Shown here piece by piece: positions 45,279-55,576 of a stretch of 64,000 nucleotides of DNA. A program made the position numbers and the translations under genes. The first letter of the stretch is position 1, and each line of letters begins with the position of its first letter. The DNA is from Oasisia sp. SBJ-2009 (lineage: Eukaryota > Annelida > Polychaeta > Sabellida > Siboglinidae): positions 35,535,241 to 35,599,240 of the forward strand of contig OZ024857.1 in NCBI GenBank assembly GCA_964017155.1, written 5' to 3'. The notes beneath the pieces were generated by a model. The model was not told the origin of the DNA, made no database searches, and saw only the letters and a list, made by a program, of their open reading frames with translations.

Positions 45279-45461
45279 CGGAGTTACACGGAGGTGGTAC
45301 GACTTGCCTGTCGTCTCTTCGCGCCAAGTCGTCTGTATCATCCACATTGTCTTGTTGGAACGTATGTCGTTCAGTCGTCTCACGGAGGTGACGACGGTTA
45401 CGCCTAAGGACATTGCCTGTCGGAGTCAAGACGTTGTACGACCGCGGCTGTACATCAGTTG
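45178..45461 (-). pseudogene. LTR element pol C-terminus beyond the inserted LINE tail
   Basis: Resumes with DVQPRSYNVLTPTGNVLRRN and continues to a stop at 45,178, about 100 bases inside the 3' LTR. The 'Y-V-T-G-RRNR' layout is typical of the end of gypsy-type integrases. The last residues are encoded by LTR sequence. Confidence 0.7.
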
Positions 45462-45875
45462 ATATAATAATAATAATAATAATACAATTTATTTGTATAG
45501 TGCCCGAATCAATAGTATTGCTCTCAGGCGCTTCAGTAGCTTCAAATAGTAGCTAAGCTCTCAGGCGCTTCAAATAGTAGCTAAGATAAAATTATTATTA
45601 AAATAATTATGTGTATATATGGATGCTAAAATATTATTAAGATATATATTATATATACACATACACGCACATTTATAAATATAACCCTATGCATGAAATA
45701 ATAAAATAACATAGCAGAGTTACATTTAATATTCCTCAGTATGCTAAAATAAAAATTAAATTAAATAAAAAAGTATATGATTAAAAATAATAATTATAAT
45801 AACATAGCTCATCAGTCTTAAAAATATCATACTAAGATGCTAATAATTATACTAATTGCGTAATGAATATAAACT
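45462..45875 (-). mobile_element. LINE 3' tail nested in the LTR element
   Basis: On the minus strand it ends with aggcgcctgagagcaatact...cactatacaaataaattg and a (TTA)n tail at 45,463-45,482, the usual end of many invertebrate LINEs and their SINEs. It splits the pol frame. A 31-base internal duplication (ctctcaggcgcttca/aatagtagctaag) is present. Only the 3' UTR is present; no ORF is recognised. Confidence 0.65.
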
Positions 45876-46280
45876 GTTGCCAGGTGTCTGTCTGAGTGTC
45901 TCTCACACGAACGTCCTGTCCGGGTATTAGCGGTGCAAGTGGTTGCATAGCTCGCTTATCATGGTTAAGACGTTGGATTTCTTGCCTCTCGGCGAGACGA
46001 CGTCTGATTTCGTCTTTCGACCAGTGTTCATTTCTGATGATCACGGGGAGGTTCGACTTGTACTTGCGGGCATTTAGCATCTCTGCCGGTGACGGTAAGT
46101 GGCTGTCGATTGGTGTGGATCTCAACGCGAGCAGTGCTTTCTGCGGGTTGGATCTCGACATCGCTGCCTTCTTCAGGGTATACTTCACCGTCTGAACTTG
46201 ACGTTCGATGAATCCATTCGATTGTGGGAAGTGTGGGCTGGACGTTACGTGGTCGAAGCACCACTCGGCGGCGAAGTTTC
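45847..46280 (-). pseudogene. LTR element integrase C-terminal part, after the frameshift
   Basis: The frame shifted by one base continues the integrase (VTSSPHFPQSNGFIER region, then YTLKKAAMSRSNPQKALLA, RSTPIDSHLPSPAEML) and a C-terminal beta domain (VRVRDTQTDTW). It ends where the LINE tail is inserted. Confidence 0.8.
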
Positions 46281-49199
46281 GAAAAGCCTATAGTGTCCAC
46301 CGTTATCGCTCACAACCTTGCTTGGCGATCCATTCTCCGCAAACACCTCACTCATCTTCGATATGATGCGGTCACTCGTCACCTTCCCCTCGATGCGGTA
46401 GACAAAAGGGAATTTCGAGTAGTAGTCACAGATGAGAAGATACGTGTCCTCTCGTATGGCAAACAGGTCTGTGCCGACGATCTGCCACGGACGTGTCGGT
46501 AACTCATGCTGCATCAGCGGCTCGTGCGCCTGACGTTTCTGTAACCGTTGACATGCGTCGCACTTCCTCACGATGTCGTCGATGTCCTTGTTGATCGACT
46601 TCCAGTAGACACAGGACCTCGCTCGCAGCCGGGTCTTCTCTATGCCCTGGTGAGCCTCGTGCAGTTTGCTCAACACTTCCGCCTGTAGACTTAGGGGAAT
46701 CACCAGACGGTCGCCCTTCATGATAAGACCGTCCTCAACTGCCAACTCGTCTCGGCATGACCAGTAGGGTCGCAACGGTGCAGCTAGGTGGTGATGGCTA
46801 TCTGGCCATCCATCCACAATGACGGCTCTCAGCGCACACAGTTCATCGTCGGCCTGTGTCGCCTCTCTGATCGACTGTAGTTTCTGCGTTGAAAACTGTA
46901 CGAATAACACTTGTATGTCAAGGTCGATCTGCGTCGACTCGCTACTCGGTTGTCTTGACATGGCGTCGGCCAGCATCATTTGCTTTCCTGGCTTGTAGCG
47001 TAACACAAAGTCATACGGTTGTACTCGCAGGAACATTCTCTGTAATCTCTGCGGTGCTGCTGCAAGGTTCTTCAAGTTGATCATCTCGAGAGGTTTGTGG
47101 TCCGACTCGAGAACGAACGATTTTCCGTAGACATACATGTGGAACCTCTCGCAGCCGAAGACGACTGCGAGCATCTCACGTTCAATGTTGGCGTATCGCT
47201 GTTCGCAATCACTAAGTGACTTGCTGGCAAACGCGATGGGCTTCCCGTGTTGAATGAGAACGGCGCCGAGTCCTCGGCTGGAGGCGTCGACCTGGATGAC
47301 ACTCTCAGCCTGTGGGTCGAAGTACGCAAGGGTCACTTCACGACAGATGAGAGACTTCGTCGCTTCAAACGCTGCGTTGTGAGATTCCGCCCAGATGAAC
47401 TCGGCGTCCTTCTTCACTAGATCACGCAGGGTTACTGTTTGCTGCGACAGGTTTGGAATGAATGGCGACATATACGTGGCTGTGCCCAGAAATTCCTGAA
47501 GTTGTGCGACATTTTGCGGTTCTTTCATTCGCTGGATGTCCGCGACTTTGCCTGGGTCTGGACGTACGCTGTCTGCGCTGAATTCCAACCCGAAGAACTT
47601 CATGTTCGCCTGTTTGATGTCGCATTTATCAATGTTGAACACCAGCCCATGCTGCAGTGCTACTCTCATCAAGTTGTGCAGATGTTTGTCGTGTTCGGCT
47701 TCTGTCTTCCCGAACACACCCACGTCATCAGCAATACTTATCGTTCCGGGGCACTTCTCAAGGATGCAGTCCATCCTCTCCTGGAACACGTCTTGGCTGA
47801 GGTTCAGGCCAAACGGTAGTCTTCTGAAACAGTACCAGCCGAAGGGACTGTTGAACGTTGTCAGACGCTTAGACTCGTCGTCTAACTGCACGGACCAGTA
47901 TCCGTGACGTGCGTCTAGCTTGGAGAAGATCACTGACCCAGCAAGCTTGTGGGTAATTTCCTCCAAGGTCGGTGTTGGGTAGTGCGGACGCTTGATAGCT
48001 GTGTTCAAGTCTTTGGGATCCAAGCAGATGCGCAACTTCCCGTTCGACTTCCTGCTGTATACGATGCTAGATACCCAATTTGTAGGCTCCTCGACCTTCT
48101 CGATCACCCCGAGTTCTACCATCTGGTTGATCTCATTCCTCACGTCGTCTTTGATGTGGATCGGACATCGTCTGAGCGCATGTACGACAGGGGTCACAGC
48201 AGGGTCTAGTGTGATGTGGAACGTTTCGCGGAACTTGCCGATGCCCTTAAAACAATCTGGATACAGCCGCTGGAGATCTTCCTTCGAGTTCAACGGCGGT
48301 GGATGTTCGCTGACTGCACAGTTCAAGGTCACCAAGTTGAGCTTGCGGCAGGAAGGTAGTCCCAAGATCACTGGACCTGGTGTGTCAGCAACAAAGAACT
48401 CTGCTTCGTGTGTGGTTGTCTCATGCACACACTTCAGTCGCGTAGTACCGTACTGCCGGATCAATTGTCCGTTGTAGGCAGTTAGGATCGTGTCTCGATG
48501 CTGAAGGCTGCCTCGCACAGGTATTCCTTCTGTGTCGATGTTTGACGGGTACATGCGCTGGAACGTTCTCAGCGGCATTACGTTACCCTGCGCACCTGTG
48601 TCGACCTTGACACGAAGTGTCGCTGGGGTGTCAGGCCTGTCTTTCAGCGTGATCCTGAGAGTCGCATATACTTCGTCCCTCTCGACGGCGTTGATGTTGA
48701 CGGTATTAGAAGCAAGCGGCTCGAAGTTGTCGCTGAGCTGATCGAATCTGGCGTCTTGACTGATGGAGTGGACACCACCTCGTTGGCGCTCATCTCGGTT
48801 GGTCCTTCGTCTTGACCTAGCTCGGGATCTTGGTCGCCCAGAAGAGTGTGGTCTTCCTCCGGCGCCAGACGTCCAACCTGTAGCCTGCCGACATACTCGC
48901 TGCCAGTGATTGAGTTTCCCACATGCGTTACACCTACTGCCCTCTGCTGGACATCGATCTGTGGGCGCATGATGACGTCCACATTTTGCGCACGTAGGTG
49001 CCCCCTCTCGACGTCCGCTTGGCTCATGTGTTCTCCGCGACCGGCTGACGTGACTGATGCTGCTAGCGTCTCCTGAGAACTGCTGCATGTTGGCCAGTGT
49101 TGCTTCATGCGTTCTAGCAACGTCCATCGCCGCGTCAAGTGTTAGTGTCTCATCACGGCACAGTAGCTTTTCTTGCACTTTCCCGTGCCGGACACCCAC
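46245..49199 (-). CDS. LTR element gag-pol polyprotein (zinc knuckle, PR, RT, RNase H, IN; 3' end frameshifted)
   Basis: 984 codons open. In order: a CCHC zinc knuckle (CNACGKLNHWQRVC) near residue 95; aspartic protease with DTGAQG near residue 200; reverse transcriptase with FSKLDARHGYW, LPFGLNLSQDVFQ and the catalytic ADD (SIADDVGVFG) at about 380-540; RNase H (VIQVDASSRGLGAVLI ... ESDHKPLEMI); integrase zinc-binding HHCC region (HEAHQGIEKTR ... KCDACQRLQ), and a catalytic core with TDLFAI and SDNGGHY. The frame ends early because of a one-base shift near 46,280. Integrase resumes in another frame (next entry). The 5' end is set by the TAG at 49,215, not by a true start. Confidence 0.88.
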   Translation of the reverse strand: MGVRHGKVQEKLLCRDETLTLDAAMDVARTHEATLANMQQFSGDASSISHVSRSRRTHEPSGRREGAPTCAKCGRHHAPTDRCPAEGSRCNACGKLNHWQRVCRQATGWTSGAGGRPHSSGRPRSRARSRRRTNRDERQRGGVHSISQDARFDQLSDNFEPLASNTVNINAVERDEVYATLRITLKDRPDTPATLRVKVDTGAQGNVMPLRTFQRMYPSNIDTEGIPVRGSLQHRDTILTAYNGQLIRQYGTTRLKCVHETTTHEAEFFVADTPGPVILGLPSCRKLNLVTLNCAVSEHPPPLNSKEDLQRLYPDCFKGIGKFRETFHITLDPAVTPVVHALRRCPIHIKDDVRNEINQMVELGVIEKVEEPTNWVSSIVYSRKSNGKLRICLDPKDLNTAIKRPHYPTPTLEEITHKLAGSVIFSKLDARHGYWSVQLDDESKRLTTFNSPFGWYCFRRLPFGLNLSQDVFQERMDCILEKCPGTISIADDVGVFGKTEAEHDKHLHNLMRVALQHGLVFNIDKCDIKQANMKFFGLEFSADSVRPDPGKVADIQRMKEPQNVAQLQEFLGTATYMSPFIPNLSQQTVTLRDLVKKDAEFIWAESHNAAFEATKSLICREVTLAYFDPQAESVIQVDASSRGLGAVLIQHGKPIAFASKSLSDCEQRYANIEREMLAVVFGCERFHMYVYGKSFVLESDHKPLEMINLKNLAAAPQRLQRMFLRVQPYDFVLRYKPGKQMMLADAMSRQPSSESTQIDLDIQVLFVQFSTQKLQSIREATQADDELCALRAVIVDGWPDSHHHLAAPLRPYWSCRDELAVEDGLIMKGDRLVIPLSLQAEVLSKLHEAHQGIEKTRLRARSCVYWKSINKDIDDIVRKCDACQRLQKRQAHEPLMQHELPTRPWQIVGTDLFAIREDTYLLICDYYSKFPFVYRIEGKVTSDRIISKMSEVFAENGSPSKVVSDNGGHYRLFETSPPSGASTT

Positions 49200-49214
49200 T
49201 ACTAACTGTTCGAT

Positions 49215-49622
49215 CTACCTCTCCTCGGTTTCTGTAGTATCGCGGAACTTGCATTTACGCGCCTGCGTCTTGCAGCGTGTCATGAATTCGTCAACTGTCT
49301 CAGAGCTCAACTGCCTGATTTTTTGCAGATGAAAATGGCTCAGCCTGTAATTAGACTTGGGTTCTATCAGAGCCTGGAATTTAGCCCAAATGACCTCAAC
49401 GTCTTTCTTATCAGTTTCACTGAGGTCCCACGTATTGTACATTCGCCGACCCTCCTGTCCTACCCATAGCAGGATGTAGGTCACTCGTTCACTCTGCCCT
49501 TTTTCAGCAAAGGGCCCACTGAAAATCAGTTCGCAATATTGACGGAATGAACGAAACTCCGTGGGTAAATCAGTGGCTAACCAGTTCATGCGGGGCGGCT
49601 CTATACCTGACAGATCACCCAT
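49215..49622 (-). CDS. LTR element gag, N-terminal part, cut by a stop
   Basis: 135 residues starting MGDLSGIEPP, with a capsid-like helical region (FRQYCELIF, WVGQEGRRMYNTW, FMTRCKTQARKCKF), as in Gag of gypsy-type invertebrate elements. It ends at a TAG that is in frame with the downstream pol frame, with open sequence on either side. The stop precedes the zinc knuckle, so it lies inside Gag rather than at a gag-pol boundary. A nonsense change is more likely than programmed readthrough. Confidence 0.75.
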   Translation of the reverse strand: MGDLSGIEPPRMNWLATDLPTEFRSFRQYCELIFSGPFAEKGQSERVTYILLWVGQEGRRMYNTWDLSETDKKDVEVIWAKFQALIEPKSNYRLSHFHLQKIRQLSSETVDEFMTRCKTQARKCKFRDTTETEER

Positions 49623-49762
49623 GGCTGCCTATTAATGGCAATGTCTATCACTTACTCAGTGAGAACAAATTGGAGCTGGCCAACGTCGACTCGACGGTGC
49701 CGCGTGCGTGTTGACCTATTTACGAATGTCGAAAGCGCCGGATTCAACCGTAGCTGCCACCA

Positions 49763-50205
49763 TGAAACGTGTCGTCTTGGCCTGACATCTGGGTAGTCGG
49801 ATTGTCCGACTCATCTCGCATTCATACATATCTGATTCGACACCAGAAGTACTGAACAAATCACTTTATTACAATTACACGCAGAGAGAGGGATAACACT
49901 GATCGACCTCGAGTCTCGTCATCTTCCAAGACTGATCTCTTGGACTGCATATGTCGTTCTATGCACTTGCATTGGCATACCATCACATCCCTCTTTCTTC
50001 AAAACATAAAGACAAAATAACTAACTTACTAATGTCCGTATGTAAGAGAAATCAAATCATTATTCTAACTATTAGCCATAATGTTCGTGTAAACTAGAAC
50101 ACAATTACAGGTCCAATCGTTGTGGGCGTTTCACTCGTCTTCCGGAGCTAGTGTATTGTTCCGGTTGTGGAAGCTGGAAACGGACTGACTTCTTCTGGGG
50201 TAACA
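49763..50205 (-). repeat. 5' LTR (443 bp)
   Basis: Same length and sequence as the 3' LTR apart from one visible substitution. It is followed on the plus-strand side by a cgacaagttgataaacaccg tract that belongs to the neighbouring degenerate repeat. Confidence 0.92.
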
Positions 50206-50640
50206 CGACAAGTTGATAAACACCGTAAGTTTACAAAACAAAGCAAACAAAACAGTAAGTTTAAAGACACGTCACGTTCACAAAACGAAAAAATACAAAA
50301 CAAAACAGTCAGTTTACAGACACGTTATGTTTATAAAACAAAAACAAAACTTACAACAAACACAACAAGTTTACAGACACATCAAGTTTACAGACACAAC
50401 AAGTAAGTTTACAGATACAAGTTTACAGACACTGCAAGTTTACACGCACGACAAGTTGACAGACACCGTATGTTTAGAATAGAAAGCAAAACAAAACAGT
50501 AAGTTTGCAGACACGTTATGTTTACAAAACAAAACAAAACTTACAAACACGACAAGTTTACAGACACGGGGTTTTACAGACACGACAATTTCAGAGACAC
50601 TGCAAGTATACAGACACGACAAGTTGCCGTGTGTATTCGC
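50206..50640. repeat. Degenerate tandem repeat (aagtttacagacacgac-like)
   Basis: An irregular array of 'caagtttacagacac' motifs mixed with 'aaaacaaaacagtaagtttac' spacers, about 18-bp and about 45-bp periodicities. The LTR element is inserted at or beside its left end. Confidence 0.75.
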
Positions 50641-51224
50641 GTGAGTTCGTTTGTGTTCGCATGTGTCCGTAAGTGTTCGCATGTGTTCATACGTGTCCGT
50701 AACTGATCGCGTGTATTCGCGTGTGTCCGTGTGTGCTATTCCTCGTTCCATTTCGTAACGTTTCACCGTTTCATTGTGTTAGACAGGTGGGATTTGCCAA
50801 AAAATTAACTAAATTAGTCTTGTAACTTGTAGTAAAATGGAACTTTGTATCATTTCACAACTTTTCACCGTTTCACCGCGATGGCTTTTCGGTTGCCACC
50901 TCACTACGCTGGACGCTAACCCCCAACTGGCGGATAATCCTAACACTATATTAGACAGCGTCATCTACCGGACAAAACAACCACTAACTATAATTAGACA
51001 CAGTAAAAACTTATGTTGCGGCGCGGCATCTCTACTTTAACAGCTAGCGTCATCTAGCGGACATCCCCACCACTCAAGGGTTTGACATGGGAAAAAAGTT
51101 GGGGTTAACTCATCAAAAATTGCTATGAAAAACATAGCAAAGTCCCGGGAAAAAACATAGCAATATGTTTTCATTTCTCAGGCCAACTATGAAATATAAA
51201 TTAAAGTAACGATATACTTTTACA
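50641..51224. other. Intergenic, nothing supported
   Basis: The start has further degenerate 'gtgttcgcatgtgtccgtaa' repeats to about 50,740. The rest is unique, with no ORF of note. Confidence 0.5.
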
Positions 51225-51496
51225 AGATAATGATACCCTATGAAAAGTATTCAAAATTGAACTTATATTAACACAAAAATAAGTAAAAATATTCCAATTT
51301 ACAGTTGTTTATAAAATAAGAATTACGGCAGGATTAACCAGTATCCGTGAGGATGGAAACGACCTGTGGAACGACCTACCAGACAGTCTGCGTCATATAG
51401 ACATTTATAAATTACGTGTAGGTTTTTTGTCACAATGAATTTATTTTAACCATAATTATAGTTTCCCTAACTATTTTAGTGTATTGTTTTAATATC

Positions 51497-51545
<49 letters not shown>

Positions 51546-52070
51546 TTTATTTTATATATTTATTTATTGCTATATTATTATATATATATATATATATATG
51601 TATATTTATAATTAATTATTTATTTTATATATTTATTTATTGCTGATAAGTTTATCTTATACACTATGAGTTTTAGAAACTATATTTAATTAATTATTTA
51701 TTTTCATTTAAACAACTTGAATTTATAATTGATTAGTCATATTTTATACATTTATATGTTACAAATGTTGTATGTACGCGCCTCTGAGCAGAAACGTTTT
51801 CTGGATATACGGCGCTTTACAAATAAAATTATTATTATTAGGATTAACCAGTATCCGTGAGGTGGCAGCATTGTTTAACCCCACACGAATAACACACAAA
51901 TAAAATAAGGATACCTTTTTATCAAAATATAAAATAATGCTGTATTATAAAAACTATTCAAAACTAAACTTATATTAACACAAAATAAATAGAAATACAA
52001 TTCAAATTTACAGCAGGATTAGCCCGTGTCCGTGAGGTGGCAGCAATGTATAGATCACGCGAATACATTT
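51225..52070. repeat. Two-copy duplication split by a LINE insertion
   Basis: The sequence 'attcaaaattgaacttatat/taacacaaaaataagtaaaa' and 'aggatta-cc-gt-tccgtgagg' occurs at 51,245-51,352 and again at 51,948-52,040 with about 10% difference. Without the LINE the two copies would be roughly 200 bases apart. Confidence 0.65.
51353..51840 (+). mobile_element. 5'-truncated LINE 3' end with 22-bp target-site duplication
   Basis: Begins with a C-terminal ORF remnant (WNDLPDSLRHIDIYKLRV, the common end of CR1/jockey-type LINE proteins), then an AT-rich 3' UTR with (TA)n, and ends ggatatacggcgctttacaa ataaaattattattatta. GGATTAACCAGTATCCGTGA plus GG flanks it on both sides (51,331-51,352 and 51,841-51,862), a clear target-site duplication. 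Confidence 0.9.
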
Positions 52071-52476
52071 TCAAAAGCCCACTGACTTACCAGACTGTCT
52101 TCTCGGCGTAGTTCCGCAATCCGCAGCCGACCGACAGTCGGTTAAACGAGACTACTATTGCCCTTGGGCTGCAGCCAGCGACAGATGTGGAGCATTCCTA
52201 ACTGCATGAATCCTGGGGAGGTACGTCTTACACAGGCATCCTTATATCCTCTGTACTGTGTGATTCTATGAACCAGGCAGCCAGTTACTGGTCCTTCGTT
52301 CCACAGCGTCCTATACCTTTCCGGGATTGGAGGCCATGCCTCCCCCAGGCTACGCCAATGTCTTAATCGTTGCTTTTCCTGACATACATAATCATAAACG
52401 CCAGAACGAAATTAATTGTGAATGCCTGAGACGGAGCTTCAGCGCCATTCCGCTGTCTGGTCGGATCATGATCACT
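52071..52476. other. Unique stretch with divergent donor-like sites
   Basis: A CpG-richer segment (52,095-52,200) has a minus-strand consensus donor CAGTCTG|GTAAGT (exon side ends at 52,091) and a plus-strand donor GGGGAG|GTACGT near 52,220. This could be a divergent promoter region, but no linked exons are recognised. Confidence 0.3.
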
Positions 52477-52481
52477 AGTAA

Positions 52482-53038
<557 letters not shown>

Positions 53039-53150
53039 GGTGTCGGTGTCGGTGTCGGTGTCTGCGGGCGGGCGGGCGGGCGGGCGCGGGCGTGCGTGCG
53101 TGCGTGCGTGCGTGCGTACGCGCGGGCGTGGTCGTGTGTGTGTACATGAG

Positions 53151-54420
53151 GTGTATACGTGATTACGTGAAGCCATTGTTCGTCGATAATAGAGGTCCTA
53201 GGACGATTTACGTGTAATGAATATACGCGTTACATTTAGGTCTTAGAAGAAGTGTGTAGACTCCACACGGCCCGTGTACAGTGCGCAATGCTAAGGGTGC
53301 ATGGAGGTGAATTTGGAAGAAAATAATAAAAACTTTAACGAGTAGCTGTGAACGAGTAACTGTGTAAAACAATTGTGACAATGTGTGCAGATTAAAATAA
53401 GTCTGTTTGTATCTAATGTTAAGCTATAGTCTGATGATGCGTGCGAGGATTGGTACTTGTTGGGATTGCTGTTTCGTGTACGGGATCATGGAGTTATGAG
53501 GTGTTGCGGTAACGTGATATTTAGGAGGTTGTGTTTTATCTTGTAAAAAGTGAGTCGATGTTGTAATCGGCGTCTTTCAAGTGTGTCCTCACTAAGTTTG
53601 TTTATTAATTCTGTTACACTTGTTCTGCGGCGGTGCCCACAGTGGTCATTTAGTGTAAATCTGCTGCGCTTCTTTGTTTCAACAGCAATCTTTGTTTCAG
53701 TAGCAATCGTGTTTGCATACAAAGTAATTATTTTGTTTCAGTGATTGTATATTGGGTAAACGTTCGTGTAAAGTCTTATTATCTTAGTATCGTATTCTTG
53801 TGCCTTTTGTAATGTAGAACTTAAAAAGCTGAAGTGTATAACTTCCAAATACCTTTGGAAGCTACTTTTACTTTTTACTAAAACAATTATTTTTCAATGT
53901 TCATTTCTTTGTAGTTTTGAGGGGAGTTACATGTACATTTATTTATGTACAAAATAAAAGTACTGCAGTCAACACTGCCTATGTGTATGTCAAAACTGCC
54001 TTCGCAATGCACATACACTCACAGTCTCGCCTAAATAGATGAACTCGTTCGAATATATGGACAACAAAAGATCGATAATCTTGAACACAATAACAGGTTA
54101 TCCGAAATTTATCATAACAGGTGTTTTGGTGAACTCGATTAGATGACTGTTCAAAGCTAAATACAAGAGCTTGGGCACTGGAGAAGTCAATTTAAAAGGT
54201 TCCAATCTTCTTGCTGCCAATTCGATGCTTCGACCCGGTATTCTTCTACTAGCCCTGAGATAGTGCCTTTTGTGACGTCATTAAAATTGCGTCATCAAAA
54301 AAGAACAATATGTACAAAACCGGATACTTTTGTAATATACCTACTGCAAGTATATGGGAAAATCTTTGGAGTTAACGGATTCAAGTAATAGGAAATCCGA
54401 AATAGTATTTTATAGAGGAC
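53151..54420. other. Intergenic, nothing supported
   Basis: Unique AT-rich sequence. ORFs of 60-80 codons at 53,486-53,744 lack support. Confidence 0.5.
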
Positions 54421-54429
54421 GTGGCATAC

Positions 54430-54513
54430 AATGCAGTTTACGCCGCGTTGCCACGCAACGTCGGATCCAGCGGGCAGCTTGAAGCGGGACTGTAGCTGAA
54501 CTTGTGGAACAAG
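54430..54513 (+). promoter_or_regulatory. Promoter-like segment with RFX X-box and candidate first exon
   Basis: GTTGCCACGCAAC (54,447-54,459) is an exact inverted repeat with a 3-base centre and is close to the RFX X-box used by many ciliary genes. GC-rich sequence follows to a consensus donor GAACAAG|GTATGT (GT at 54,514). This would be a non-coding first exon on the plus strand. Confidence 0.4.
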
Positions 54514-54588
54514 GTATGTGTTCTTTTAGACACTACCAAAAGTAATGCCGATCTCTTTTTCCTAATGAAAAAAGCAGGGCTTATTTGA

Positions 54589-54594
54589 TTTATT
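54589..54594 (-). terminator. Candidate poly(A) signal for the chitinase
   Basis: AATAAA on the minus strand about 375 bases after the stop. A common hexamer in AT-rich DNA, so weak evidence. Confidence 0.3.
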
Positions 54595-54826
54595 CCTTTA
54601 CTTTTTTATACAAAAAACCTACATCAAATACGTAAATAAATGATTGCTATAATTGTTTTCTTTTGTTGTTTTGTCAAAACATGACACGTCTGATATTGAC
54701 AGTGGTGTGTGAGATATGACTGATATTAGACGTTAATTAATTGTTACCTTTCTCTCCTGACCTATTAGTTGTATGTCTTCTCCATTGCTAGAACATGTTT
54801 ACTATTTTTCAATGTCCTTGTTGCAG

Positions 54827-54863
54827 ACCGTAAGCCGTCGATAATTATGACCGTGGAAGACAG
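54827..54863 (+). CDS. Candidate small coding exon of an unidentified plus-strand gene
   Basis: A 37-base exon with a strong acceptor (tgtccttgttgcag|ACCG) and strong donor (GAAGACAG|GTAAGA). It holds ATG at 54,847 and encodes only MTVED plus two bases. With the upstream promoter-like segment it looks like the 5' end of a gene running rightwards. That gene would have to cross the chitinase gene on the opposite strand or end inside it, and I cannot identify further exons. Confidence 0.4.
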
Positions 54864-54965
54864 GTAAGAGATTCAACAACTTATTACCAACACAGTATAC
54901 TTGCGCCGCACGAGTTTTATAAATTCAGAATGTTCTGTGCGTGTTGTGTATGCATAACTGTTTTA

Positions 54966-55576
54966 TCACTGAACCGGCAGCACGCCTAAATTGTACACAA
55001 GGTAATCCATAAGAAGCTGGTCTTCTATGTCCAAACTGTCTTCCTCGTTATACGCATAAGACACTTTACGTGGGTCGTCGGAAAAGAACTCGTCGTACGA
55101 CAGCTCATTGTCGAACCCAGCGTCAATCTGCGTCGACTGCCCGCGCCTGGCGCTGACCGCAAGCGATGTCGCTTCCTGCACATCGCCCTTCTTCTCCTCG
55201 CCCGCCGCTGACGTCATCTTTGGTTTCTCCAGCAGGAAGTTGCCGTCAGGCCCGACAAGGCCTGGGATGAAGTCGTCGCCGCTGTCGCCGGATCCTTCCC
55301 ATATGAGGTCCGAGTTCTTGCTGTACTTGGGGCTGATCATGTTGCCGCCGCTGCTCTTGCTGTTGCTGTTCCTGCTGCTGTCTACACTGCTCCCGTAGTC
55401 GGGATACACGGCGCAGTTACCGAGCGTACAAACCCGCCGTGCGGCGTTGAAGTGCCAGCCGCGCAGGCAGATGCGTCGCTGCGTGCTGTGGCCGAGGCAG
55501 CGGTAAAACCTCCTGCAGTGGTCTCCGTCGGCGTAATAGCCGTCGGGTCTGGCACGACAAGGGTTGGCTGATTCGT
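54966..55576 (-). CDS. Chitinase exon 10: CBM14 domain, acidic tail and stop
   Basis: Acceptor gcatcaatttcag|ACGAATC. It encodes DESANPCRARPDGYYADGDH, CRRFYRC, QRRICLRGWHFNAARRVC, TLGNC: six cysteines spaced as in peritrophin-A chitin-binding domains. A Ser/Asn/Gly stretch and a long acidic tail follow (ELSYDEFFSDDP, YNEEDSLDIEDQLLMDYLVY), ending NLGVLPVQ and TGA at 54,966-54,968. Confidence 0.9.

Larger units (their letters stand above)
44836..50205 (-). mobile_element. Ty3/gypsy-type LTR retrotransposon (recent but broken)
   Basis: Two 443-bp LTRs bound a 4.5-kb interior read on the minus strand. The LTRs start TGTTACCCC and end GTTTCA on that strand and differ at about one base (ctgtgtag against ctgggtag), so insertion was recent. 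The order is gag, zinc knuckle, protease, RT, RNase H, integrase, which is gypsy-type. Defects: an in-frame TAG in gag (about 49,217), a one-base frameshift in integrase (about 46,280) and a LINE tail inserted near 45.46-45.88 kb. The sequence after the 5' LTR (TGGTGGCAGC) could be a primer-binding site. I see no clear polypurine tract before the 3' LTR and no matching target-site duplication outside the LTRs. Confidence 0.93.

Noticed and set aside
45896..49332. Plus-strand ORFs within the LTR element
   Set aside because: They are antisense shadows of the minus-strand gag-pol frame.
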